Below are positions 1-8,439 of a stretch of DNA of 64,000 nucleotides, one piece after another (the stretch's first letter is position 1; every line of letters begins with the position of its first letter). The notes beneath the pieces were generated by a model, which saw nothing but the letters and a program-made list of their open reading frames with translations, ran no database searches and was not told the origin of the DNA. The position numbers and the translations under genes are program-made. This DNA comes from Polyangium sp. 6x1 (lineage in GTDB: Bacteria > Myxococcota_A > Polyangia > Polyangiales > Polyangiaceae): contig NZ_JARZHH010000023.1 in NCBI RefSeq assembly GCF_029946515.1, forward strand, positions 101,585 through 165,584. The letters are read 5' to 3'.

Positions 1-94
1 GGTGGCCGGCGGCGAGCACGCCGAGGGCGAGGGCGCGGCCGAGGCCACGCGAGCTACCGGTGATGAACCAGACCTGCGCGTTGTTCTTCGTCAT
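1..94 (-). CDS. SDR-family oxidoreductase, N-terminal fragment (cut by window edge)
   Basis: Only the first 31 codons are present. The minus-strand ATG is at 92-94 and the frame runs off the left edge. The peptide begins MTKNNAQVWFITGSSRGLG, a beta strand followed by TGSSRGLG. That fits the TGxxxGxG dinucleotide-binding signature of classical short-chain dehydrogenases, so an NAD(P)-dependent oxidoreductase is the natural reading. Substrate and catalytic YxxxK cannot be judged. It lies 52 bp downstream of the AraC-type regulator gene on the same strand, so that regulator may control it; this is inference from position. Confidence 0.6.
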   Translation of the reverse strand, partial: MTKNNAQVWFITGSSRGLGRALALGVLAAGH

Positions 95-146
95 GCCCGT
101 AGCATCGTGCTCCGAGCGCCCGTCCTCAAATCCGATCGCGCCACAG

Positions 147-1115
147 TTACATCGAATCACGCCAACGATGCGGGGTGGTCCCCTCCCAGGCGCGGAACGC
201 CCGCGTGAAGGAGTTGACCTCGTCGAAGCCGAGCAGGAAGGCGATCTCGTTGACGTCGACGTCGTCCTTGCGCAGGAGGCGCAGCGCGGTGTGATGTCGA
301 ACCTCGTCGAGCACGTGCTGATAACTGACCCCGAGCTCGCCGAGTCGCCTTTGCAATGTGCGCGTGCTCAGGGAGAGCTCGCGCGCCACCTTCGCGACGC
401 TCGGCCGCTCGCCCGACATGCGGCGCGCGAGGACCGCGCGGACCTCGTCGACGAACGAGCCCTGTTCGAGCGGCGCGAGCTTCTGGTCGAGGCTCGGGAG
501 GAGAATCTGCAAAAGATCGGCGTTGTGCGTGACGAAGGGCGTCGAAAGGAGGCGCTCCTCGAGGACGAGCGCGTCGCGTTCTGCGCGGAATCGCAGCGGG
601 CAGCCGAAGAAGCGCATCAGCATGGGCTCGTCGCTGCGCGCACGCGAGAGCTCGACGCGCTTTGGCGCGAGGGCGAGCCCGCTGCCTCGTTGCAAGAGCA
701 CGAGGAGCGAGGCGAGGGATGCATCGACCAGGCGCGGGGGCATGGGGCCGGGCGCGTGCAGGTAGGTCGTGTGAATCGCGACCTCTTTCCCCTTCGTGTC
801 GAGGGCCATGTCCTTCGGCCCGCAGAGCCGTTTGTAGCGGGCGAGCTTGGCCAAGGCGGTGCCGAGGTCGGGCGAGTGCAGCGCCGCGAGTGACGAGATG
901 TCGTATTCGTGCACCTGCGTCTCCGTCGCCAACCGAAGGCCGACGTCGGGGGCCGACGACGCGCCGAGCGCTTCCCAGAAGGTGAAAAACTGCTCGGTGC
1001 TCAGCTCGCCGCTTACCGGCACGCGCGCGGCGGCGGTCGCGTGGGCCGTGTTCGCTCCGACGCGCGCGAGCCGAGCGCGCACCGTGGGCGAGAGGTGGAC
1101 GAGGTCACGGTTCAT
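147..1115 (-). CDS. AraC-family transcriptional regulator
   Basis: A 322-aa protein. Residues about 1-200 match the layout of the AraC-type arabinose-binding-like N-terminal domain typical of OruR/ArgR-like regulators. The C-terminal 100 residues form a double helix-turn-helix: VAKVARELSLSTRTLQRRL is the first HTH, and VNEIAFLLGFDEVNSFTRAF followed by a terminal GTTPHRWR is the second HTH/AraC signature. It should bind DNA and activate or repress target genes in response to a small ligand, which cannot be predicted here. The SDR gene starts 53 bp beyond its stop on the same strand and is the most obvious target. Start ATG at 1113-1115. Confidence 0.9.
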   Translation of the reverse strand: MNRDLVHLSPTVRARLARVGANTAHATAAARVPVSGELSTEQFFTFWEALGASSAPDVGLRLATETQVHEYDISSLAALHSPDLGTALAKLARYKRLCGPKDMALDTKGKEVAIHTTYLHAPGPMPPRLVDASLASLLVLLQRGSGLALAPKRVELSRARSDEPMLMRFFGCPLRFRAERDALVLEERLLSTPFVTHNADLLQILLPSLDQKLAPLEQGSFVDEVRAVLARRMSGERPSVAKVARELSLSTRTLQRRLGELGVSYQHVLDEVRHHTALRLLRKDDVDVNEIAFLLGFDEVNSFTRAFRAWEGTTPHRWRDSM

Positions 1116-1168
1116 TGCGGAGGAAGATACCGAATCGAGTCGCTACGGCCCATCCGATCACGCCAATC

Positions 1169-4100
1169 TCACAAGCACGAGAGCCACCCGCGCCATCCCA
1201 CGCATGCCGCCCGCCGCTCCGTCGCGCGGGACGCCTCCGCCGCGAGCGGGTGCATGAAGCGGGCATAACAATCGCGCCGCAGCCCGAGCATCCGCTCGTC
1301 CCACGGCGGGTGCGGCTCCAGCACGGCGAACGCCGCCACGCACGCATTCTCCTCGGGCAGCACCTCGGAGAGATCGACACGCAGGTTTCTCCGCGTCGAT
1401 TCGAGCACGAGCACCGAGAAGGGCGTGTCGAGCGCCGTGAAGAGGCGCTTCGCGTCGGCGGGCGCGCTCTGGCCGAGCTCGCGCGCGAGGTCCATCGCCC
1501 GGCTCATGACCACCGTCGAGGGCCACGGATCCCGCCGGTAGGCGGCGAAGGCCCGTTCGAGCAGCTTCACGGCCTCGGCGCGCCGGCCCTTCGCGTGCTC
1601 GTAGCGGGCGCGGATCACGTCGGCCTCGATCGGGAAATCACGCGCGTGCCGTTCGAGCAGCGGGAGCACGCCGTCGTCGCCCTTCCACGCGAGCCCCTCG
1701 GCCACGAGCGTCGTCTCCACCGGGCCAACCGGGGCCTGCTCCTGGAAGGCCCATTTCGCGATCGCGCCTTCGAGGTTGCCGGCCGCGTAATTGACGAGCG
1801 CCTGCACCCGCACCTCGGCCTCGGGCGTGAGGTGCTCGGGCATCGCGGGATCCGATCCGTCGCCCGCGACCTGGGCCGCGCGATCCTCCGCGACCCGCAC
1901 GAAATCGAGCGTGCCCGATTTCAGCGTCGGCCGATCCTCCTTGCGATGCCGGACGGGCTCGAAGAACGTGGACACCGAGCCGAAATTGCCGACGGCCCGC
2001 GCGAAGCCGAACTCCACGCGGTTCCGGTCGTCCGTGTTGAAGACGGCGCCGGGCACGTCGGCGAGGGCCCGCGCGAACGGAGGGCCGGCGACGTAATGCG
2101 CGAAGAGCCCCTCGACGCCCTCGGTGCGCCAGGCATTCAGGAGCGCACGCCGATAAGGCTCCGCGGCGAGCTTCGTCCGGAGCATGTCCACGTCGTGCGT
2201 GAGCGGCGCCTCGGAGGCGACGAGGACGAGATCACTCCAGCCGAGATACCACGTCTCGACGGCCGGGAAGACCGAGGCGAGCGTCGCATAGATCGTGCGG
2301 AGCGTTTCGACGTCGATCTCGTAGATCTGCACCCATTGCAGGAAGAGCCCGCCTTCTTTGAGCCGGCCGCGCACGGCGCGGTAATACTCCTGCGTGAACA
2401 GGCCCGCGACGCCCGCGCGGTAGGGATTCGAGGGCTCGGAGAAGACGACGTCGTAGCGGGACGGGACGGTCGGGAGGATTTCCCGCGCGTCGCCGAGCAG
2501 GACACGAACCTTCGGATTCGAAAGGACGTCCTCGTTCACCGGCGCGCAGCGGCGGCCGATCTCCAGCATGGAGGGCTCGAGCTCGGCGACGTCCACGCGC
2601 TCGATGCTGGGCACCTTGCCGAGCCACCCGGCGGAGCTGCCGGTGCCGAAGCCGATCACCATGGCGTGTTTCGGATCGGGGTGGAGCAAGGCGCCGAGGA
2701 GGCCGCCCATCACCTGCGTCGAGGCGTCGCCGCGCGCATTGCCGTCGATCTTGCCATTGACGACCATCGCGATGCCGTCGGTGCCGTCGATGGCCACGCT
2801 GCTCTCGCGTCCCTCGGTCTGCCAGAGGATCGCGCGCTTGACGTCCTCGATCCAGGAGCGCGTGAACGCGGGGGTGTCGAGCAAGACCCGATCGACGCGG
2901 CCCGCGCCGATCGGCGTGTGCCGGAGGACGGCCGAGGGGCCCGGCGAGAGAATGGCCACGAGCGCGAGCACGGCCGAGAGCGGCGCGGCGATCATGCGGC
3001 GCAGCGCAGGCACGCGAATCGCGAAGAACGCCGCGCCCGCGGCCATGGCGAGCAGGCCGAACACGACGGCGCGCATCGAGCCGAGGGCGCCGAGCGAGGG
3101 GACGAGGAAAAAGCCGCCGGCGAGCGAGCCGACCATGGCGCCGAGGGTATTGTGCGCGCCCACGGTGCCGAGGTGCGAGCCGACGCGGGTCCGGCCTTGG
3201 CCGAGCAGCGCGACGAGCAGCGGATATTGCGCGCCGGCGACGAGCGACGCCGGAAACGCCATGATCGCCGTGAGCGCGATCCATCCCGGCACGTAATGAA
3301 AGAGCCCCGCGCCCGCCTCGGGCCGGACCGCGAGCGCGAGCACGGCGAGCCGGTCGCCGAGCGCGAAAGGAACGGCCACGAAGAGCGCTTCGAGCGCCGC
3401 CGTGAGCGCGAGCCCCCGCGCCGACGGGGCGCGCTTGCGGAAAAGGAGGGGATAGAGGAGCCCGCCGAGCCCGATCCCGAGGAGGACGACGGCGAGGATG
3501 ACGCCGAACGTGTACACCGTGCCGCCGAGCAGCGGGCCGAGGAGGCGATACCAGACGAGCTCGAGCCAGAAGAAGAGAAACCCCGAGAGCGCGGCGAAGG
3601 CTAGAACGAACCGCGGTGGCAGGCTGGTTTTCGTGTCCGTGGCGCCCGCGCTCTCGTCCGCCTTCGCGGCCGGCTCCTCGGTCATGGGCGCGAGCCGCTT
3701 GTCCACGAGGAGCGCGATGGCCGCGACGATCGCATTGAGCAGCGCGGCGACCCAGAGCGCGCGGCGGGTGCCGAGCGTCTCGAGGAGCAGCAGCGTGCAG
3801 AGCGTGGCGCCCGCGACCGCGCCGAGCGTGTTCGCCGCGTAAAGCCAGCCGACGGCGCGCCTCTGCGAATCCGTCTGGCTCTCGGCCGCGCGCGCGGCGG
3901 AGGGCAGGGTGCCGCCCATGAGGACCGTGGGCGCGCCGATGACGAGGGCGGCGAGCGCGAGGCGCAGCGCCGTGCCGAGCGTCATTCCGAGCTGAAATGT
4001 CCCGCCCGCGGCGCGATACACCACGCGCGCGAGGTCGATCGCGAACGGGCTCAGGGCCGCGAGCGCCGCAATGGCAAACTCGAGCCGCGCATAGAGGCGG

Positions 4101-4339
4101 AGCGGCCGCGGCGAGGCGTCGCTGCGCTTGCCGAAGAGCAAGCTGCCCGCGCCGGCGCCGCCGATGAAAATGGCGAGCACGGCGGCGCTCGCGGCCGTCG
4201 ACGACCCGAACACGAGGCGGAGCTCGCGTTGCCAGGCGGTCTGGTACACGAGCGCGGAGAGGCCCGAGCCGAAGAGCAAGAGCGCGACCTTCAGCGGATG
4301 GGCCGAGGAGCTCGGCGTGGAGGGGCGTGGCTGGGTCAT
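1169..4339 (-). CDS. MFS-like membrane protein fused to spermidine-synthase-like domain
   Basis: The ATG at 4337-4339 gives 1056 aa; the in-frame extension upstream is Pro/Arg-rich and unlikely to be translated. Residues about 15-465 contain many membrane segments in an MFS-like pattern. A Rossmann methyltransferase/spermidine-synthase-like domain follows, with GFGTGSSAG near residue 563 (SAM/dcSAM loop), the acidic strand DVAELEP, and DVVFSEPSNPY near 630. The last 250 residues look helical and TPR-like. Such fused 'spermidine synthase' membrane proteins are common in myxobacteria, but their substrates are not established. The SEPSNP motif differs from the Asp-based catalytic loop of true SpeE, so polyamine synthesis should not be assumed. 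Confidence 0.85.
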   Translation of the reverse strand: MTQPRPSTPSSSAHPLKVALLLFGSGLSALVYQTAWQRELRLVFGSSTAASAAVLAIFIGGAGAGSLLFGKRSDASPRPLRLYARLEFAIAALAALSPFAIDLARVVYRAAGGTFQLGMTLGTALRLALAALVIGAPTVLMGGTLPSAARAAESQTDSQRRAVGWLYAANTLGAVAGATLCTLLLLETLGTRRALWVAALLNAIVAAIALLVDKRLAPMTEEPAAKADESAGATDTKTSLPPRFVLAFAALSGFLFFWLELVWYRLLGPLLGGTVYTFGVILAVVLLGIGLGGLLYPLLFRKRAPSARGLALTAALEALFVAVPFALGDRLAVLALAVRPEAGAGLFHYVPGWIALTAIMAFPASLVAGAQYPLLVALLGQGRTRVGSHLGTVGAHNTLGAMVGSLAGGFFLVPSLGALGSMRAVVFGLLAMAAGAAFFAIRVPALRRMIAAPLSAVLALVAILSPGPSAVLRHTPIGAGRVDRVLLDTPAFTRSWIEDVKRAILWQTEGRESSVAIDGTDGIAMVVNGKIDGNARGDASTQVMGGLLGALLHPDPKHAMVIGFGTGSSAGWLGKVPSIERVDVAELEPSMLEIGRRCAPVNEDVLSNPKVRVLLGDAREILPTVPSRYDVVFSEPSNPYRAGVAGLFTQEYYRAVRGRLKEGGLFLQWVQIYEIDVETLRTIYATLASVFPAVETWYLGWSDLVLVASEAPLTHDVDMLRTKLAAEPYRRALLNAWRTEGVEGLFAHYVAGPPFARALADVPGAVFNTDDRNRVEFGFARAVGNFGSVSTFFEPVRHRKEDRPTLKSGTLDFVRVAEDRAAQVAGDGSDPAMPEHLTPEAEVRVQALVNYAAGNLEGAIAKWAFQEQAPVGPVETTLVAEGLAWKGDDGVLPLLERHARDFPIEADVIRARYEHAKGRRAEAVKLLERAFAAYRRDPWPSTVVMSRAMDLARELGQSAPADAKRLFTALDTPFSVLVLESTRRNLRVDLSEVLPEENACVAAFAVLEPHPPWDERMLGLRRDCYARFMHPLAAEASRATERRAACVGWRGWLSCL

Positions 4340-4414
4340 CGGGTGGGGCGCGCATCCTAGATCGGGAGGGCGCGGAGGTGGAAGCGGGAGCAGCGCGTGG
4401 ACCGACCCGCGGGG

Positions 4415-4446
4415 CTCCCGGCGGCGAGGGGCGCGTCCGCCGGGAG
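4415..4446. terminator. hairpin between lipoprotein gene and MFS-fusion gene
   Basis: A perfect 10-bp inverted repeat, CTCCCGGCGG / CCGCCGGGAG, with a 12-nt loop. It lies 77 bp beyond the stop of the minus-strand lipoprotein gene and 75 bp before the next start. Position and stem strength suit a transcription terminator or RNA-stabilising stem, but there is no U-tract on either strand. Confidence 0.35.
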
Positions 4447-4522
4447 AAGGGGAGATGCCTGGAGGCGGATGCGCGCCGGCGGGCACCGTGACGATGCAGC
4501 GCGCGCTATTCGCGCAGGCGCT

Positions 4523-4930
4523 TCACTTCTTTTTCACGACACAGCCATAGAGGGTGACGAACCCGGCGCCATCCACCTTGCCCTCGATCTCCGCGAGGTC
4601 GCCGATCTCCATCTCCGGCTTGGGGATGTTCACGCATTGCAGCTTCATCTTCCCATTGCCCGAGAAGGAGGCCGTCTTGCTGCTCGGGCTGTACGACTCG
4701 AGCTTGCAGCCGGAGAACTTTTTCGGCGTGTGCGTCAGGCGGCCCTGCTCGTCTTGCTCCTTCTCGAAGGCAGCGATGTCGCACGGGCTCGGCGAAGCCG
4801 ACGCGCCGGTGGAGGAGGCCGCGGGCGCGCCCGTCGCCGAACCCCCCTTGTCGCAGCCAACCAGGAAACCAGATCCCACGAGCGCCAGGGCTGCGGGGAA
4901 GAAAGCAATCATCCGGCTCGTCAATTTCAT
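4523..4930 (-). CDS. small secreted lipoprotein, unknown function
   Basis: The start is ATG at 4928-4930 because a type II signal sequence begins there (MKLTSRMIAFFPAALALVGS..., lipobox LVGC); the longer open frame upstream is Arg-rich. The product is 135 aa. A Ser/Ala/Pro-rich linker follows the lipidated Cys. The C-terminal ~80 residues contain three further Cys and strand-rich sequence ending GFVTLYGCVVKKK, suggesting a small disulphide-stabilised beta domain with an OB-like feel (EIGDLAEIEGKVDG). I do not recognise the family. A GGAG-type ribosome site sits 12 bp before the ATG. A hairpin lies downstream at 4415-4446. Confidence 0.8.
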   Translation of the reverse strand: MKLTSRMIAFFPAALALVGSGFLVGCDKGGSATGAPAASSTGASASPSPCDIAAFEKEQDEQGRLTHTPKKFSGCKLESYSPSSKTASFSGNGKMKLQCVNIPKPEMEIGDLAEIEGKVDGAGFVTLYGCVVKKK

Positions 4931-5124
4931 GCTCGTCCCATCTCCGTTTGCGTTTTTCTGTCGTGTACGAGAGGCGATTGGCGCGGAAGAATGAGCGGAA
5001 CCCCTTCCGTCGGTCAACCGAGACGCTCGAATGCGAACAGGCGCGCCCCATCGCCCCTGCGATGCGCCTCCTTCTGCTCGTCCTGCCGAGAAAGCCGAAC
5101 GCGAACGTCGCCGAGGAGGTCTCC

Positions 5125-7200
5125 TCAGGGCTTTTCGGCGTCGTTCGAGCCCTGCGTCGGCTCCGCCGCCGGAAACCACAGCCGGAACGTCGAGCCCTGG
5201 CCCAGCGTGCTCTCCACGGTGATGGTGCCGCCATGCGCCTCCATCAGCCCCTTGGTGATGTACAGGCCGAGGCCGAGGCCCGTGTTCTTCTCGCGCGCCC
5301 GCGAGGCCTGGAAGAAGCGGTCGAACAATCTGCCCAGATCCTCCGCCGCGATACCGTGGCCGCGATCCTCGATCGTGACCGCCGCGCCGCCCGCCTCCGG
5401 ACGGAGCGTCACCCGGATCGGCGCGCCGGCGTCGGAGTATTTGACGGCGTTGTCGAGCAGGTTCGTGAGGATCTGCGCCAGCCGAGCCGGGTCGACGAAG
5501 ACCTCGGGCAGAGAGCCCTCGACATGGAGGGTCACCGGGTGCGTCCCGAAGGTCGGCTCGATTTCGGCGAGCAGCGAGCGCGTCGCTTCCTCCAGCGACA
5601 TCGGCGCGCGATCGAGCGAGAGCCGCCCGAGCTCGATGCGAGAGACGTCGAGCAGGTCCTGCGTCATGCGCGAGATCCGGCTGCTCATCCGGCGCAATCG
5701 CTGGAGGTGCTGGACCGACACCAGGACCGAATCGCCGTCGGCTTTCGCGAGCAGCGTGTCGAGGAGCAGCGTCATGGCCGCGACGGGATTGCGGAGATCA
5801 TGCGCGATGACGGCCGCGAACTCGTTTCGCAAGCGGACCATTTCGCGGTGGGCCTCCTGCGCGCTCTCGAATTGCTGGGCGTAGGCGATGGCCAGCGCCG
5901 ACTGCGCGGCGAAGAGTCGGACCATACGCTCGTCCTCCTCCGTGAACTCGGCGCCGCCGTCCTTGTCGCAAAGGTAGAAATTGCCGAAGACCTTCTGCCC
6001 GAGGATCAGCGGGACGCCGAGGAAGGACGTCATCGCGGGGTGATGCGCAGGGAAGCCGGACGACCGCGGATCGGCGTGGATGTCCGCCACCCGGCAGGGC
6101 CGCGGGTCGTGGATGAGCGCGCCGAGGAGCCCTCGGCCCTGGGGGAGGTTGCCGATGTCGCGGGCGACCTGCTCGGAGACGCCCACGTAGACGAAGTCGG
6201 AGAGGCCGGTGCCCGTGGCGTCGAGCACGCCGAGGGCGCCGTAGCGGGCGCGGGTCAGCTCGCAGGCTTGCTCCACCAGGCGGCGCAAGAGCTCGCGCAG
6301 GGGCATGGCGGACTCGATGGCCATGGCCACGTCGCGGAGCAAGCGCAGCCTTCGGGCCTCGCGGCGCTCGGCCTCGCGCTGCCGGGCTTGCCGCAGCCCG
6401 AGGGCACAGGCGCCCGCCACGCCCCGGAGCAAGCGGCGCTCGAGCGGATCGAGCTTTCCTGGTTGCCGCCGCGCGACCCCGAGCACCCCGACGAGCTCGC
6501 CCCCCGCGTTCAAGGGGAAGGCCACGACCGCGTGGAGCCCCAGCTCGTTCAGGCGCAGGGGGCCGTAGAAGACGCCCTCCGGCAGCTTGTCGATGCACGG
6601 GACCTCCTGGATGTCGCCGGTCTCGGCTGCCAGCGCCACCACGGTGTTCGCCAGATTCGCGCTGTACATGTGCGCGAAGGAATCGGGAACGCCGACCGAG
6701 GCGACCAATCGCAGACGTTCCCCGCGGGAGGTGGCGACGAGGAACACGGCGTCGGCGCGAATGGCGGCGGCGACCTCGTCGAGCAGCCCGTGGGCCAGCG
6801 TCGAGGGCTCGTCCGTGCTGAGGAGCGCGGCGCCGATACTGGCCACGAGGTCGGCGAGGCGGATCGCGAAGGGCGCGTCGGCGACGTTCTCGAATGCGAG
6901 CAGTGCCTCGCCGGCCGACGCGCGGCAGCGCACGTAAAGCAGGAGGCGGCGGGCCGTCTTCCGGTCGTACCAGACCTCCTCGTCGCCGAAGGACTCGCCA
7001 CGAAGGGCGCGCCGCCACGGGAGCTCTTCCTCGGCGAGGACAGCCAGGCTTCCGAGCCGGGAGATCTCGAATCGCTCCGACAAACGCTCCGGGGTCGGCG
7101 ACTCGATTCCCAGGAGCTCGCCCAAGGAAGCGCTCGCCACGACCTCGCCCGTGGCGGCCAGCTTCATCACGGGCCAGGGGAGCACCGCGTCGACGACCAT
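5125..7200 (-). CDS. sensor histidine kinase with two GAF domains
   Basis: A 691-aa protein with no membrane segment, so a cytoplasmic sensor. Order: a short PAS-like N-terminus (1-110), GAF1 (about 115-272), GAF2 (about 300-445), DHp with the H-box AAVIAHDLRNP (His 467), then HATPase_c with the N-box NLLDNAVKYS, DRGHGI and GLGLGLYITKGL. All catalytic motifs are intact, so it should autophosphorylate on His467. No receiver or response-regulator gene lies next to it, making this an orphan kinase as is frequent in myxobacteria. Both GAF domains could bind a small ligand or a partner; the signal is unknown. Confidence 0.93.
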   Translation of the reverse strand: MVVDAVLPWPVMKLAATGEVVASASLGELLGIESPTPERLSERFEISRLGSLAVLAEEELPWRRALRGESFGDEEVWYDRKTARRLLLYVRCRASAGEALLAFENVADAPFAIRLADLVASIGAALLSTDEPSTLAHGLLDEVAAAIRADAVFLVATSRGERLRLVASVGVPDSFAHMYSANLANTVVALAAETGDIQEVPCIDKLPEGVFYGPLRLNELGLHAVVAFPLNAGGELVGVLGVARRQPGKLDPLERRLLRGVAGACALGLRQARQREAERREARRLRLLRDVAMAIESAMPLRELLRRLVEQACELTRARYGALGVLDATGTGLSDFVYVGVSEQVARDIGNLPQGRGLLGALIHDPRPCRVADIHADPRSSGFPAHHPAMTSFLGVPLILGQKVFGNFYLCDKDGGAEFTEEDERMVRLFAAQSALAIAYAQQFESAQEAHREMVRLRNEFAAVIAHDLRNPVAAMTLLLDTLLAKADGDSVLVSVQHLQRLRRMSSRISRMTQDLLDVSRIELGRLSLDRAPMSLEEATRSLLAEIEPTFGTHPVTLHVEGSLPEVFVDPARLAQILTNLLDNAVKYSDAGAPIRVTLRPEAGGAAVTIEDRGHGIAAEDLGRLFDRFFQASRAREKNTGLGLGLYITKGLMEAHGGTITVESTLGQGSTFRLWFPAAEPTQGSNDAEKP

Positions 7201-7344
7201 GTAGACCGTATTGGTACGCCCGAAGGAGCCGTCACCCCGGCTGTGAGGGGCGGGCGCGTCGCGATCGGCAACTGGAGGCCGAGCGGCGGCTCCGGCGGGG
7301 CGCGCGCTCGGCAGAGGACGAGCATTCGAAGCCAGGGGGCGTTT

Positions 7345-7854
7345 TTAATCCACGCAGGCCGGGACCTCGGCGCCTCGAATGGCGCCCCGCGGCTCCGGCT
7401 CTTTCTCACGATCGATCTTTCGCGCCCGCGCGCGCTCCTGCCATATCGACGCTCCCACGAGAACCGCAATCGAGGCCCAAGCGAGGACCTGGATCTCGCC
7501 GAGCGCGTGGCTCGCAATGAGCCCGGCGCAGCCGACGAGCGAGAGCGCGAGCGGGCCCACGCGGCGCGAGCGGGCATGACGATGGACGCTCACGACGAGC
7601 GTGATGACGACCGCGGCGACGAGCAATACGAGGTGCTGCGTCTCGGTGATCACGAATCCGACGCCGACCGCAGAGAGCGCCTGCGCCCACGCGCCGAGGC
7701 AGGTCGGGCATACCGCGCAGGCGAGCACGGGCAGGGCCGCGCCGAGGAGGGACGAGCGGCCGGGCACCGGCGTCCGCGTTTTGCGGTGGTGACCTCCGCA
7801 GCAACCTTCATGAGAATCCTCGGTATGCTCGGGGAGGCTCGTTCGTATGTCCAC
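7345..7854 (-). CDS. MerC-like membrane protein with CPTC motif
   Basis: A GTG start gives 169 aa. A short His/Cys-rich N-terminus (EGCCGGHHRK) precedes about four membrane segments. The first carries LPVLACAVCPTCLGAW, which resembles the vicinal-cysteine segment of MerC-type mercuric ion transporters. Other Cys-pair membrane proteins share this arrangement, so metal or thiol handling is inferred and mercury is not proven; no merA, merT or merR is nearby. It is transcribed divergently from the thioesterase gene, with 96 bp between starts. The C-terminal 30 residues are charged and cytoplasmic. Confidence 0.6.
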   Translation of the reverse strand: MDIRTSLPEHTEDSHEGCCGGHHRKTRTPVPGRSSLLGAALPVLACAVCPTCLGAWAQALSAVGVGFVITETQHLVLLVAAVVITLVVSVHRHARSRRVGPLALSLVGCAGLIASHALGEIQVLAWASIAVLVGASIWQERARARKIDREKEPEPRGAIRGAEVPACVD

Positions 7855-7950
7855 GATCCGATCATGACCCCGGAGCCCGTCGATGCAATGCCGTCGTCAC
7901 GGACGAAAGGGCACGCGGAGGACGGAAAATCCAGGGGAAAAAGGGAGCCC

Positions 7951-8439
7951 ATGACGATGGCGGTTGCTTTCCCGTCGTCGCCCGCGGATGGTTCTCTCGC
8001 CATGAGCGCCGCTTCCTCCGACGAATACGTGTTTCGCGTCGTCGCCTCCCCCGACGACATCGACGAGCTCGGGCACGTGTCCAACGTGGTCTACGTGCGC
8101 TGGGTGCAGGACGCCGCCAAGGCCCACGCCGAGGCCCTCGGCTGGGACCGGTCGGCCCTTGCGCGCGCCGGCGCCGTTTTCGTCGTCCGGCGCCACGAGA
8201 TCGATTACCTCGCGTCGGTCTTCGTGGGCGATCGCATCGAGGTCCGGACCCACGTCGCCAGGTTCGGCGCCGCCACGTGCGAGCGAAAGACCCGCCTCGT
8301 GCGTATCTCCGAAGGCGTCGAGGTCGCCCGCGCCGTCACGTCATGGGCATTCGTCGCGACCGCCACCCAGCGGCCTACCCGCATCCCCCAGGAGATCCGC
8401 GACGCCTTTCCCACCACCCTGCCGCGCGGCGGCGCCTGA
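7951..8439 (+). CDS. acyl-CoA thioesterase, 4-hydroxybenzoyl-CoA thioesterase/YbgC-like hot-dog fold
   Basis: 162 aa from ATG 7951, which has a GGGAG ribosome site 4 nt upstream; ATG 8002 is an alternative. The hot-dog core is clear: DIDELGHVSNVVYVRWVQDA contains the catalytic-Asp-type motif (D..GHVNNxxY) of YbgC/4HBT enzymes, followed by FVVRRHEIDYL and the RVARA..SWAFV strand. The family hydrolyses acyl- or aryl-CoA thioesters in the cytoplasm; the acyl group is not predictable. Its last 99 bp overlap the 3' end of the symporter gene on the opposite strand, so the two coding ends are locked together. Confidence 0.88.
   Translation: MTMAVAFPSSPADGSLAMSAASSDEYVFRVVASPDDIDELGHVSNVVYVRWVQDAAKAHAEALGWDRSALARAGAVFVVRRHEIDYLASVFVGDRIEVRTHVARFGAATCERKTRLVRISEGVEVARAVTSWAFVATATQRPTRIPQEIRDAFPTTLPRGGA

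Noticed and set aside
1115..3604. Long plus-strand open frame of 829 codons, rich in Arg/Glu/His
   Set aside because: It is antisense to the clear MFS/spermidine-synthase-like gene; composition is that of a GC-driven shadow frame.
5125..7200. A response-regulator partner for the histidine kinase
   Set aside because: No receiver-domain gene is present in the flanking genes.
4948..7950. Plus-strand open frame upstream of the thioesterase
   Set aside because: Antisense to the histidine kinase and the MerC-like gene; only its last 162 codons form a real protein.
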